A DNA stretch of 58,129 bases from Candidatus Hydrogenedentota bacterium (GTDB lineage Bacteria; Hydrogenedentota; Hydrogenedentia; Hydrogenedentales; SLHB01): positions 1-58,129 of the forward strand of contig JACRLJ010000148.1 in assembly GCA_016215105.1 (NCBI GenBank). Reading direction: 5' to 3'. This document shows, in pieces, positions 1 through 8,380 of the stretch (the first letter of the stretch is position 1; each line of letters begins with the position of its first letter). Both the position numbers and the translations under genes were made by a program. The notes beneath the pieces are model-generated. The model made no database searches. It had not been told where the DNA came from and saw nothing but the letters and a program-made list of their open reading frames with translations.

Positions 1-10
1 CTCGGCCGTG

Positions 11-37
11 CAAGAAAATGCCGGGAATTGTCCCGGC
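11..37 (-). terminator. Candidate rho-independent terminator downstream of bamA
   Basis: On the minus strand a perfect 7-bp stem (bases 37-31 pairing with 26-20, 4-nt loop) is followed by a short T-rich run, ATTTTCTTG. It lies about 115 bases past the bamA stop and would end the mcsA-mcsB-clpC-bamA transcript. The T tract is interrupted, so efficiency is uncertain. Confidence 0.5.
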
Positions 38-151
38 GCTGGCCCAAGCGCCAAGGCCCCGCCGGATTGCCGCAGGCATAACTTTCGAGGTAGAGAGGCG
101 GGGACCTACAGGATTTCCGTATCCACGGGCGCCGCCCGCGCTACCGGGTTA

Positions 152-2464
152 TCAGAATCGTATCCCCGTGATCAGATGCAGTTTCCCGCTATGTCCCTGG
201 TCCGAATCCGGATTCAATGGGTATCCATAGTCGATACGAATGGGCCCAATCTTGGGCACGTCCACGCCGAAACCGACCCCGGCGCTGGTCTTGATGTCGC
301 CGAAATCGAAGTCGCTGGTATCGTCCCAAACGCCGCCCGCGTCAATGAACGTGTACAGACGGAACGTGTCGGTAAGCTTGTATTTGGCTTCCAGGTTGTC
401 CACAATCCGCAGTTCGCCGCCCACTGCGCTCTCCTTGCCCCAGAACAGGTACTCACGCTTCTTGGGGCCAATCGAATAGGTCCTGTACCCGCGTACTGTG
501 TTGGTGCCGCCGGCGAAGAAGCGATCGGAAAGCGGTACGAATTCAGAATCACCGTACGGACTGGCCCATCCCTCGCGCATGCGCAGCGAAAGGACCCACT
601 TCCTCTCCTTGCCCACCGACTTGTACCAGATTGAATCGTGTTCGATCTTTACAAATTCGTTGTCACCACCCAGCCCTGCGATCTGAATCTGCAAGTCATG
701 CTTCGAGCCGGTGGACGGATCTCTATTGCTGTCCGTGGTGTTGCGGTCAATACCCCAAATGTTGCTGACCGTCGTGCTCCCGCCCCGCTCCGAATAGAAG
801 GCGTTGTACACGTACCAGGGCAGATGGCTGGTGGTGTTGTCCTCATAGCGCAACGCCATCCGAACCGAGACATAGGGGGACAAAATCTTGCCAAAGCGCA
901 GTTGGCCGCCTTTGGTCTCCTCGGTATAGTTGACATCGCCCCGGTCCTTCACCTGCTCATTGAACAGGTCGGCGCCAACGGCAATCGGATTGCCCATAAA
1001 CTCCGGATCGGTGAAGCTCACGTTGTACTGATTGCGCTTCTCGCCGAGGCTCACTCGAGCGCTAAACTGCTGGCCTCCACCCGAAAACGAAGGCCAACTC
1101 GTGATGTCAAAGTTGTTGAGCTTCAGCTCGGCAAATCCGCTCATCTTTTCTTCGGTGCTGTACCCGGCGCCGAAATTGAAGTTGCCCGTCTTGCCCTCTT
1201 CGACGTTCACGAGCAAATTCGCGAAACGCTCGTCATCTTCGATGTTTTCCAGGGTCAGCCGAGTCTTCTCGTCATCGAAGAAGCGTGTGTTCTTCAATTG
1301 CCGTTCCGTTGCCTTGAGCTCGTTCCCGTCAAATCGATCGCCGGGAATCTGAGTCACCTGACGGCGCACTACATCGTCGCGGGTAACGGAATTGCCCGTA
1401 ATCTTGACTTCCTTGACATACTTGAGTTGCCCTTCGGTAACCTGATGGACAATATGCGTCGTCTTGGCGTCGCGGTCCAGCGTCACCTGGGGGGTGTCAA
1501 CAGCGTTGATATAGCCGCTGTCGCGGTAGCCTTTCGTGACCAGATTCGCGTCTTCGGTCACTTGGCCCGCATTGTGGACATCGCCCGCGTGGACCTTGAT
1601 GATGCGCTCGACCTCGTCCTTGTCGTATACCTCGTTCCCCGCCGCAACGACTTCCTGAACTGTGTACTCAGGACCTTCGGCGACGTGGATGACGATGTCC
1701 AGCCCCTTGCCGGACGGGGTATAGTTGAAATCGGTTCCGGTCACCGTGGCTTCGAGGCGTCCGTAATTTCCATACGTCTCGACAACTTTTTGCAGATCGG
1801 CTTCGAGTTTGGCCTCGTCATAGGCGCCCCCCAGGAACCACCAAGCCTGCTTAGTCTTCAGAACTTTCTTCAGTTTGCGCTCGGACAGGACCGAGTTGCC
1901 TTCAAAGGTGATATTATGGATACGCGCCTTCCGTCCTTCCACGATCGAGTAGGTGATTCGAACGCGCGATGGACCGACATCCTCGACAATGATCTCGACG
2001 GACGCGTTGGGGAACCCCTTCGACTGGTACAACTTCAACACCGCCTGGCGCTCGGTGTCATACCCCTCAGTGGTAAATGAATCGCCTTCCTTCCACTGAA
2101 TGGCGGACTTGATGGCGCGGGGCTTTAACTTCTTCGCGCCAATGATTTTGACTTCGTCGATAACCTTCTTCTCTTCGAAGATGTAAGTGATGTTGACCGC
2201 GCCGGCGGATTCCGCAGCGTCTACCTTGATGGTGGAGAAGAAACCCAGGTCATACAGGCGATGGATGTCGCGGGCAACCGCGCGCGCGTTATACGGTTGG
2301 CCGGTCTGGACCTCGAGCTTGGCGCGAATCATCTGCTCGCTGGCGCGGCTAAGCCCTTGCAGTTGAATCGTTCCAACCGATTTTCCGGTAAAGTCCTCAC
2401 CGTAGGCGGGACGAAGCGCCCCCCCTAGGAGGATGATAAGCAGGCAGACCCCGAGTGGTTTCAA
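152..2464 (-). CDS. bamA: Outer membrane protein assembly factor BamA (Omp85)
   Basis: Omp85-family outer membrane insertase that folds beta-barrel proteins into the outer membrane. The 770-residue protein begins with a signal peptide (Lys-Pro, a hydrophobic run, likely cleavage after Ala-Tyr-Gly near residue 22). Five POTRA-like repeats fill roughly residues 25-420, followed by a C-terminal barrel with the family VRGY loop motif (GGTNTVRGYRTY) and a terminal Phe (ITGIRF) fitting the beta-signal. Length is usual for BamA. The start is TTG, overlapping the clpC stop as TTGA. No in-frame ATG precedes the signal peptide, and GGAAGG sits 9 bases upstream. Co-transcription with clpC is odd, since bamA usually lies with lpx or skp genes. 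I see no neighbouring skp, though the window ends just downstream. Confidence 0.95.
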   Translation of the reverse strand: MKPLGVCLLIILLGGALRPAYGEDFTGKSVGTIQLQGLSRASEQMIRAKLEVQTGQPYNARAVARDIHRLYDLGFFSTIKVDAAESAGAVNITYIFEEKKVIDEVKIIGAKKLKPRAIKSAIQWKEGDSFTTEGYDTERQAVLKLYQSKGFPNASVEIIVEDVGPSRVRITYSIVEGRKARIHNITFEGNSVLSERKLKKVLKTKQAWWFLGGAYDEAKLEADLQKVVETYGNYGRLEATVTGTDFNYTPSGKGLDIVIHVAEGPEYTVQEVVAAGNEVYDKDEVERIIKVHAGDVHNAGQVTEDANLVTKGYRDSGYINAVDTPQVTLDRDAKTTHIVHQVTEGQLKYVKEVKITGNSVTRDDVVRRQVTQIPGDRFDGNELKATERQLKNTRFFDDEKTRLTLENIEDDERFANLLVNVEEGKTGNFNFGAGYSTEEKMSGFAELKLNNFDITSWPSFSGGGQQFSARVSLGEKRNQYNVSFTDPEFMGNPIAVGADLFNEQVKDRGDVNYTEETKGGQLRFGKILSPYVSVRMALRYEDNTTSHLPWYVYNAFYSERGGSTTVSNIWGIDRNTTDSNRDPSTGSKHDLQIQIAGLGGDNEFVKIEHDSIWYKSVGKERKWVLSLRMREGWASPYGDSEFVPLSDRFFAGGTNTVRGYRTYSIGPKKREYLFWGKESAVGGELRIVDNLEAKYKLTDTFRLYTFIDAGGVWDDTSDFDFGDIKTSAGVGFGVDVPKIGPIRIDYGYPLNPDSDQGHSGKLHLITGIRF

Positions 2465-4917
2465 GTGCTAACGCCTTCCGCAGCATGTACGGCTGGTTCA
2501 AAGACCAGCTTCTCTTCCTCGTCCGAGGGACGTACCTCGATCACCGTATCCGGGTCGAAACTCCCTCGCAGCAGCAACTCCGACAACGGATCTTCGATAT
2601 ACTGCTGAACCGCCCGCCGCAAGGGCCGCGCGCCGTACTGCTCGTCGCTGCCAACGCGGATGATGAACTCTTTGGCTTCATCGGACAGAACCAGATGAAT
2701 ACCCTTCTCGGCAACACGTTCTATCACTTCCCTGACTTGAATGTCAACCACCTGAACCAGCCGTTCGTGGTTTAACCGCTGAAATACAATCACCTCGTCT
2801 ACCCGGTTCATGAACTCCGGATTGAAGACCTTCTTGCATTCCTCCATCACCCGGCTTTTCATGTCCTTGTAGGACTGTTCCTCGGAATCCCGCTGGAACC
2901 CAACCTGCGTATTGCGGCCGATGCGGCGCGCGCCTATATTGCTGGTCATGACAATGACCGTATTGCGAAAATCGACTTTGCGCCCGGTCGAGTCCGTCAT
3001 GTGACCGTCCTCGAGCACCTGCAACAACACATTGAAGACATCCGGGTGGGCCTTCTCGATTTCATCGAAAAGCACGACTGAATAGGGGCGGCGGCGTACC
3101 TGTTCCGTGAGCTGTCCACCTTCGTTATACCCCACGTACCCCGGAGGCGCCCCGGCAAGCCTCGAAACCGCGAACTTCTCCATGTATTCGGACATGTCGA
3201 TGGTAATCAGGGACTCTTCGTTTCCGAACAGGAACGTGGCTAAACTCCTGGCGAGCAAGGTCTTCCCTACGCCTGTCGGTCCCAGAAACAGGAACGAGCC
3301 GACCGGACGCTTCGTGTTGCGAAGCCCCGAGCGGGATCGCTGAATGGCGCGGGTGATGGCGTCCAATGCGTCATCCTGCCCGACGACCGAATCGCGCAGC
3401 TCGTCGCGCATACGAAGCAGCCGCGCCGACTCCTTCTCTTCAAGCTTCGTGAGCGGAACACCGGTCCACTTGGACACAATGTGGGCAATGTCTTCCTCGG
3501 ACACGATGGTCTCCGCGGAATCGCGTTTCTTCTCCCAGTCTCGCTTGCGTTCGTCCAATTTCGCGATCAGCGTCCGCTCTTTGTCACGAAGACTCGCCGC
3601 GCGTTCGTATTCCTGACGGCGAATCGCCGCTTCCTTCTGCTGCGTGACGGTCTCGATCTCTTGTTCAATCTCCTTGAGTTCCGCCGGCCGCGTCGTGATC
3701 TGCAGACGCGCGCGGCTGCCCGCTTCATCAATGACGTCGACCGCTTTATCCGGGAGATACCGGTCGCTGATGTATTGATTGCTGAGCTTGGCCGCCGCGA
3801 CGATGGCCTCATCCGAGAACTTCACTCGATGGTGCGCCTCGTACTTGTCGCGCAGGCCCTTGATGATCTCGATGGTCTGCTCGACCGAAGGCGCCTCGAC
3901 CATGATGGTCTGGAACCGGCGCGCCAAGGCGGCGTCCTTCTCGATATGTTTGCGGTACTCATCCAGCGTCGTAGCGCCGATGCACTGCAGTTCGCCCCGG
4001 GCCAGCGAAGGCTTCAGCATATTTGCCGCGTCCACGGCCCCTTCGGCGGCGCCCGCGCCCACAATCGTGTGCAACTCGTCGATAAACAGGATGATATTGT
4101 CGGCGCGGCGAATCTCCTTCATGACCGACTTGAGCCGCTCTTCAAATTGGCCGCGGTACTTCGTGCCCGCGACCACGCCCGCAAGGTCAAGCGTCAGAAC
4201 GCGGCGGTGCAGGAGCAGGTCCGGAACGTCCCCGTTGACGATCGCCTGCGCGAGACCCTCGACGATAGCCGTCTTGCCCACGCCAGCTTCCCCAAGAAGC
4301 ACCGGGTTGTTCCTCGTCCGGCGGCTGAGAATCTGGATTACACGTTCGATCTCGCTCTCGCGCCCGCTTACCGGATCGAGCTTGCCCTCCTGGGCTAGCG
4401 CGGTAAGGTCGCGGCCAAAGGTGTCAAGCGCGGGCGTTTGCGTCTTCTTGCTCGTGGCGGCTTGCGCCCCGGTCTTGCTCTGGTCTCCCAGCAGCCGGAT
4501 CACCTCGGCCTGAATCCGGCCTAAGTCGACTTTCTGGTCCTGCAGCACCTTGGCGGCGATTCCTTCGCCTTCCTTAATCAACCCCAGCAGGATGTGCTCC
4601 GTGCCGATGTAATTGTGATTGAATCGGCGCGCCTCCTCGACGGCCAGTTCGAGCACCTTCTTCGCGCGCGGCGTGAAGGCAATTTCGTCGCCGGAAACGA
4701 CCGCGGTTCCGCGCTGAACCTGCTGCTCGATGTCGAGCGCCAGTTCCTCGATGTTTACCCCGAGGTTTTCCAGGGCGCGCGCCGCGATGCCGTCCGGCTC
4801 GCGGCACAACCCAAGCAGAATATGCTCCGTGCGCACATATTCGCTGCCCAGCCGCGTGGCCTCTTCGCGCGCCGCGCTGACAACATGCTTCGCACGCTCG
4901 GTAAATCGATCCCACAT
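2461..4917 (-). CDS. clpC: ATP-dependent Clp protease ATP-binding subunit ClpC
   Basis: Hsp100 unfoldase that feeds substrates to ClpP. The 818 residues show two Clp_N repeats (each with TEHILLG, residues about 31 and 107), AAA+ module 1 (GEAGVGKT), a UVR-type coiled middle domain (near 420-465), AAA+ module 2 (GPTGVGKT), and a D2 loop TQVGFQ matching the ClpP-docking VGF loop. ClpP is therefore the expected partner but is not in the window. The two Glu of the TEH repeats correspond to the B. subtilis ClpC residues that bind phosphoarginine (E32, E106), and both are kept even though the neighbouring McsB looks inactive. It starts with ATG, and its stop overlaps the bamA TTG start. A -10-like TATAAT lies about 110 bases upstream. 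Confidence 0.96.
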   Translation of the reverse strand: MWDRFTERAKHVVSAAREEATRLGSEYVRTEHILLGLCREPDGIAARALENLGVNIEELALDIEQQVQRGTAVVSGDEIAFTPRAKKVLELAVEEARRFNHNYIGTEHILLGLIKEGEGIAAKVLQDQKVDLGRIQAEVIRLLGDQSKTGAQAATSKKTQTPALDTFGRDLTALAQEGKLDPVSGRESEIERVIQILSRRTRNNPVLLGEAGVGKTAIVEGLAQAIVNGDVPDLLLHRRVLTLDLAGVVAGTKYRGQFEERLKSVMKEIRRADNIILFIDELHTIVGAGAAEGAVDAANMLKPSLARGELQCIGATTLDEYRKHIEKDAALARRFQTIMVEAPSVEQTIEIIKGLRDKYEAHHRVKFSDEAIVAAAKLSNQYISDRYLPDKAVDVIDEAGSRARLQITTRPAELKEIEQEIETVTQQKEAAIRRQEYERAASLRDKERTLIAKLDERKRDWEKKRDSAETIVSEEDIAHIVSKWTGVPLTKLEEKESARLLRMRDELRDSVVGQDDALDAITRAIQRSRSGLRNTKRPVGSFLFLGPTGVGKTLLARSLATFLFGNEESLITIDMSEYMEKFAVSRLAGAPPGYVGYNEGGQLTEQVRRRPYSVVLFDEIEKAHPDVFNVLLQVLEDGHMTDSTGRKVDFRNTVIVMTSNIGARRIGRNTQVGFQRDSEEQSYKDMKSRVMEECKKVFNPEFMNRVDEVIVFQRLNHERLVQVVDIQVREVIERVAEKGIHLVLSDEAKEFIIRVGSDEQYGARPLRRAVQQYIEDPLSELLLRGSFDPDTVIEVRPSDEEEKLVFEPAVHAAEGVST

Positions 4918-5027
4918 AGATGAACTACCTTTCCGTACATCAGTTTCGCGCGTACGCGCGGCGCCTGTTTCTTACCCGTGCGCTCAACGCCTCTCAGCGT
5001 GTCATAGCCGCATTTTGCTGACGAGGG

Positions 5028-5033
5028 ATTATA
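5028..5033 (-). promoter_or_regulatory. Candidate -10 box (TATAAT) for clpC-bamA
   Basis: In the 212-bp gap between mcsB and clpC the minus strand reads TGGTATAATCC, a consensus -10 with an upstream TGG. No good -35 is visible 16-18 bases upstream. It would give a leader of about 100 bases and let clpC-bamA be transcribed apart from mcsAB. No CtsR or CIRCE-type operator is seen. Confidence 0.45.
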
Positions 5034-5129
5034 CCACTAGAGCTAGTCCTGATTCCCCCTCATTGATCATAGCGGGAGAATCGTCGAGCGCCGTCCGGTT
5101 TCCCGCCGCAGGGACTCCGCCGCGCTTCG

Positions 5130-6173
5130 CTACGAGAAACGCGCCCGAAACAGATCAGCCCGTTCCATGCTAAGCGTGAGATCGTCGCACGCGTGGCCGG
5201 CCTTCATTTCCAAATGTCCGTTCTGAGAGGCCAACAGCAACTCGTTGACGCTCTGAATCGAGCACCCCTCGGCGTTCCCGGTGGCGACTCCCAGCCGGAT
5301 GGACGACAAAAGCGTCAGCGCCTCGCCAAACTCGAGTAGCCGCGCCCCGCGGGCAATACCCAACGCGCGGCCAACGCGATCCTGTATGCCCCGGGGCAAC
5401 TGTTGCAGCGTCGTCTCGCGCGCCGCCCGCTCGTCGGTCACCAGCTTATGCGCCAAGTGCTTTAAGTGAAATATCGTCTCATCTTCGGAACGCCCCAGCG
5501 TGGCTTGATTGGACAACACGTACAAATCACCCAGGGTCGTCCCGTTGGCCTTGAACAGCCCGTCAAACGTGTGGCGCTCGCGATTCATCCGGGATTCGAT
5601 ACCGCCGGCCGCATTGTTCATCGCCAACCCTGGGAAATGTCCAATCACGGCGGCCATCAAACCCGTTCCGACCTGACTGATGCTCGAGGTCAAATATCCC
5701 AACCGCTTGTCAAACGCATAGTCCAAAATCGCGGCCAGCGCATCATCAATCGCGTTCAAACGCAACCAGACTTCCGACGGCTGCATGCCCGAAGCCATGA
5801 CCTGAATCACAATATGATCACCGCCATTGATCATCACGCAGGCGCATTGATCTTCCGCGACGTACACACCCCGGGCGCCCCGCGACGCCGCAAGATCCGG
5901 CGCGGCCAGGCAGCGTTCCGACAGAAAACGCGCCTCTTTGCGCTCCAGACGCTGCATGGACAGATACTGCCCGCCGGAAAGGGTCGGCGCGCTATCCAAC
6001 GCGCCAAGAACCCGCTCTTCGATAGTGCGCCGCTCGTCCTCACTGCACCGGGCCGGGAACGGAAAATCCGCGAGGTTTCGCGCCAAAACCCCGTAGGTGT
6101 TGACGACGATTTCCGCGTCCGGGCCATCGCCCGTCAGCCACAGCGCGGATTTATCAAGCAAGGTCTCTACCAT
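5130..6173 (-). CDS. mcsB: McsB-like protein arginine kinase homologue, probable pseudokinase
   Basis: Phosphagen-kinase-fold homologue of McsB, which in Firmicutes phosphorylates arginines to tag proteins for ClpC. Family landmarks are clear (GPDAEIV, LARNL, NGGDHI, TSSISQVGTG, SNQATLGRSE, RLG), and 347 residues is normal. Compared with B. subtilis McsB recalled from memory, catalytic positions are changed throughout: SSRIRLARN is NTYGVLARN (residues 25-33), NEEDHIR is NGGDHIV (116-122), SCPTNVGTGLR is SSISQVGTGLM (163-173), and RGIYGEG is DGLFKAN (204-210). Phosphate-binding arginines, catalytic glutamates and the active-site cysteine are therefore gone. It starts 3 bases after the mcsA stop and precedes clpC. 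A structural adaptor role for ClpC is the simplest inference. Confidence 0.88.
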   Translation of the reverse strand: MVETLLDKSALWLTGDGPDAEIVVNTYGVLARNLADFPFPARCSEDERRTIEERVLGALDSAPTLSGGQYLSMQRLERKEARFLSERCLAAPDLAASRGARGVYVAEDQCACVMINGGDHIVIQVMASGMQPSEVWLRLNAIDDALAAILDYAFDKRLGYLTSSISQVGTGLMAAVIGHFPGLAMNNAAGGIESRMNRERHTFDGLFKANGTTLGDLYVLSNQATLGRSEDETIFHLKHLAHKLVTDERAARETTLQQLPRGIQDRVGRALGIARGARLLEFGEALTLLSSIRLGVATGNAEGCSIQSVNELLLASQNGHLEMKAGHACDDLTLSMERADLFRARFS

Positions 6174-6176
6174 GAA

Positions 6177-6692
6177 CTATTCCTGAGCTGTTCCGGCCAA
6201 ACCAAGGGACTCCTCGAGCGTCTTGATCTCGTCCCGCAATGACGCCGCCTCTTCGTAGTTCTCAAGTTTGAGCGAGCTGCGAAGGAGCGCGCGCTTCTTC
6301 TGCAAATCCGCCCGCGCCCGCGCCCGCGAATCCGTCTGCCGGGGAATTTTGCCCCGGTGAACGAGCGCGAAATGGAGACCGCGCAAGACGGGATCCAACT
6401 GCTCTCCAAACGATTCGTAGCAGACCGAACATCCGGCCCGGCCTCTATTCAGCACCTCAGTCATGTCGGTCCCGCAGCTCGGACACGCGCGTGATGGAAT
6501 CACCGTGTCGAACGACGGCGGCGAACTCATCGGCGACGGAATCGTTCCCGCCGCCAGCCCGAAGCCGGTGGACTCGTTTTGCTGATACCGAGCCAGACAG
6601 TCCGCGCACAGATGAACATCGGTGACTTTGCCGCTAACGACCTCGGCGTACCGCACCGTGGAAAGATTCTTATGACACATCTGGCACAACAT
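6177..6692 (-). CDS. mcsA: McsA-like zinc-finger/UVR adaptor protein
   Basis: Homologue of McsA, the activator of McsB and an adaptor of the ClpC system. The 171-residue protein has four CxxC pairs (Cys3/6, 29/32, about 70/73 and 87/90), suited to two zinc sites, and ends in a UvrB/UvrC-type motif (LKLENYEEAASLRDEIKTLE) that usually contacts ClpC or partner UVR domains. ATG start with AAGGAAG 6 bases upstream. It is first in the cluster, with mcsB beginning 3 bases after its stop. A ctsR-like repressor gene, usual in Firmicutes, is absent, which argues for different regulation. Confidence 0.9.
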   Translation of the reverse strand: MLCQMCHKNLSTVRYAEVVSGKVTDVHLCADCLARYQQNESTGFGLAAGTIPSPMSSPPSFDTVIPSRACPSCGTDMTEVLNRGRAGCSVCYESFGEQLDPVLRGLHFALVHRGKIPRQTDSRARARADLQKKRALLRSSLKLENYEEAASLRDEIKTLEESLGLAGTAQE

Positions 6693-7001
6693 AGCAGCTT
6701 CCTTACTCTACAGTCAGTATACCATTCCGACCGGCGCGGAGTACATTTTGCCCAAATAAACCCCGCCTGTTTGGTTCGCGGCCCTGCGTCACCCGCAACA
6801 ATTCAGTTCGGGCCGCTTCAAGGCCCGATGTTGCATGCGTCCGCGGCGAAAGATACCATCTGCCTCGTCGGCGCCGGCCTCACAAGGTCGGTCGGACAAA
6901 CGAGCTTCCTTGTCAACGTCTTCCATCCAGGGCGCCCGGAGGTTCACTGACAGAGCAATCAACCGTCAACAATGCAACCGCGGCCAAGCCGCCTTGGAAT
7001 T
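6693..7001. other. Intergenic region between divergent mcsA and SUI1-like gene
   Basis: About 300 bases separate the divergent starts. Apart from the mcsA promoter candidate I see no conserved operator, repeat or credible small gene. Open frames here lack ribosome binding sites and family resemblance. Confidence 0.5.
6716..6721 (-). promoter_or_regulatory. Candidate -10 box (TATACT) for mcsA
   Basis: The minus strand upstream of mcsA reads TGGTATACTG, giving an extended-type -10 about 24 bases before the ATG. The -35 region is weak (TGTACT at 18 bp). The same TGGTATA context precedes clpC. Confidence 0.4.
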
Positions 7002-7406
7002 ATGCACAACAAGAAGAATCGAGCGGATGTCTCCTCGGACACTGCGCCACTCACGGATAATCCGTTCGGAGGGTTGGAGTCCCTCGTGGGCTCAGATCCC
7101 AAGCCGCCTGTGCCGCAAGGACCCGCGCGGCCGGCGCCACAGAAGGAACCTTCGCAGCCCAAGCCCCTATTCCGCGTGGCGCGTACCCGGAAAGGGGGAT
7201 TTCCGGTGTTTTTGGAGAAACGGGCTGCTGGAAAGACGGTTACCGTCATCCGAAACGTGACAGGAGACGCGGACGCTCTGCTGAGTTTGTTGCGGAAGAA
7301 GTGTGGGGCAGGCGGGGTCATCCGCGACGGAGAGGTCGAATTACAGGGGGATCACCGCGCCAAAGTCGAGGCCTACTTGAAGGAACAGTTGGCCCGGAGC
7401 GGTTAG
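7002..7406 (+). CDS. SUI1/eIF1-like translation factor (YciH family)
   Basis: Small basic protein whose C-terminal ~75 residues match the SUI1/eIF1 fold found in bacterial YciH: GKTVTVIRNVTGD, then DADALLSLLRKKCGAGGVIRDGEVELQGDHRAKVEAYL. YciH proteins are thought to influence start-codon discrimination or act as stress-related translation inhibitors. The first ~60 residues are Pro-rich and look disordered. An in-frame ATG ten codons upstream (6972) has no Shine-Dalgarno; the ATG at 7002 has GGA five bases before it and gives a 134-residue protein. It stands alone, divergent from mcsA. An inverted repeat follows immediately and may terminate it. Confidence 0.85.
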   Translation: MHNKKNRADVSSDTAPLTDNPFGGLESLVGSDPKPPVPQGPARPAPQKEPSQPKPLFRVARTRKGGFPVFLEKRAAGKTVTVIRNVTGDADALLSLLRKKCGAGGVIRDGEVELQGDHRAKVEAYLKEQLARSG

Positions 7407-7417
7407 GCCGGCTAGAG

Positions 7418-7504
7418 GCGCGGCCAGAAAGCCTCCTTATACCAAGACCCGATGCAAGCGAGCGATGGTGCTAGACAACTTGCAGACGCTTTCTGGCCGC
7501 GCCG
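7418..7504. repeat. 16-bp perfect inverted repeat with 55-bp loop
   Basis: GGCGCGGCCAGAAAGC (7418-7433) is exactly inverted at 7489-7504. An inner TGCAAG/CTTGCA pair extends the fold. Downstream, TTTCTGGCCG and TTGACCGG words recur around 7516-7547. It could be the terminator of the preceding gene or a small palindromic insertion. Confidence 0.7.
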
Positions 7505-7609
7505 CGTCAATTGACCGGATTTCTGGCCGAACTCCTAAAGTTGACCGGTTTCGCCGATTTGGAGGATAATACCCTCCTTGGTTTGTAATTTGCCTACTGG
7601 AGACCGTTT

Positions 7610-7831
7610 ATGCCGCTCTTTACATTCTTGTGCAAGTCGTGCGAAGCCGACAATGAAATTCTCGTCCGGGGCAGCGAAAAACCGAAATGTCCCGCGTGTG
7701 GCTCAACTCAATTGGTCAAGCAGGCGAGCGCGGTTGCCGTGAAATCATCCGGTAAGCGCCGCGAAGTCGCCCCCGTGGGCGGTTCTGGCGGCGGCCACTG
7801 CTGCCGCGGCGGCGGTTGCGGCTGCCACTAG
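7610..7831 (+). CDS. FmdB-like zinc-ribbon protein with Cys/His-rich tail
   Basis: A 73-residue protein of the FmdB/CxxC_CxxC_SSSS family of putative regulators: MPLFTFLCKSC with a second CPAC pair (Cys9/12 and about Cys33/36) forming a zinc ribbon. The C-terminus is Gly-rich and ends GGHCCRGGGCGCH, a metal-binding-like tail not typical of short family members. The start has GGAG 7 bases upstream. No obvious operon partner. Function in this family is poorly known; a zinc-dependent regulatory role is only the family label. Confidence 0.8.
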   Translation: MPLFTFLCKSCEADNEILVRGSEKPKCPACGSTQLVKQASAVAVKSSGKRREVAPVGGSGGGHCCRGGGCGCH

Positions 7832-7911
7832 TGTCGTGATTCTCGCTCTAGCCGGCCTGCTTCAAGTTGTCGAATGCGCGTCCAGTCCCGGTTAGGGGCG
7901 TAAGAGCGTAG

Positions 7912-7931
7912 CCCACGGTGCGAACCGTGGG
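7912..7931. repeat. 8-bp stem hairpin (CCCACGGT/ACCGTGGG)
   Basis: Perfect palindromic hairpin with loop GCGA, 80 bases after the zinc-ribbon gene and inside the sequence GTAAGAGCGTAGCC. It has no T tract, so it resembles the short intergenic hairpin repeats seen elsewhere in this window rather than a terminator. Confidence 0.55.
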
Positions 7932-7989
7932 ATTAGCAAATGACGCGGTGGTCGCGGTGAAACCATCTCAATTGAGGGGTTTGGCATAG

Positions 7990-8352
7990 ATGAATGAAGA
8001 GCCCGGCAGTGATTCCGTCCCGCCTGCGACCTTGCGAGAACATTTCGCCGCCGCATGGCGCCGCGCCAATCGCCGGCGTCCGATCAGCTTCTATCTGCTG
8101 CTCGCCATGATCGCCGCCCTGCTGATGGGCGCGCCCATGATTTGGGCCAAGAATGACCCCAAGAAGTTCGCGCTGTGCCTCTCGTTGAGCTTCCTGTTCT
8201 TCTTTGTAATCATCTATCGCGCCATCATTGACTTCCTCGAGCTGGTACGGCGTTTCTTCGCAGAACGCGAACAAGTCTACAAGAACACGCTCGGCGCTCA
8301 GGACTTTGCCGAGCGGCTCGGCCAACGCGTCAACGATCACGATACCCGCTAG
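7990..8352 (+). CDS. Small membrane protein of unknown function
   Basis: 120 residues with a charged N-terminus, two predicted transmembrane helices (FYLLLAMIAALLMGAPMIW near 34-52 and ALCLSLSFLFFFVIIYRAII near 62-81) and a charged C-terminal tail. I do not recognise the family. It lies 28 bases before the GT9 heptosyltransferase start on the same strand and is probably co-transcribed, so an envelope role is plausible but unproven. No strong Shine-Dalgarno is visible. Confidence 0.65.
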   Translation: MNEEPGSDSVPPATLREHFAAAWRRANRRRPISFYLLLAMIAALLMGAPMIWAKNDPKKFALCLSLSFLFFFVIIYRAIIDFLELVRRFFAEREQVYKNTLGAQDFAERLGQRVNDHDTR

Positions 8353-8380
8353 TGGCGCCTCTTACCCACAGGTTGACCCA

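Noticed and set aside
638-2080. 480-codon open frame on the plus strand opposite bamA
   Set aside because: It is an antisense shadow of bamA, whose signal peptide, POTRA and VRGY motifs and C-terminal Phe are clear. The shadow has no ribosome binding site or family similarity.
3481-4398. 305-codon plus-strand frame opposite clpC
   Set aside because: Antisense to the ClpC AAA+ region, created by GC bias.
4918-5129. CtsR or CIRCE operator before clpC
   Set aside because: No GGTCAAA tandem or TTAGCACTC inverted repeat is present, so the Firmicutes-type control cannot be claimed.
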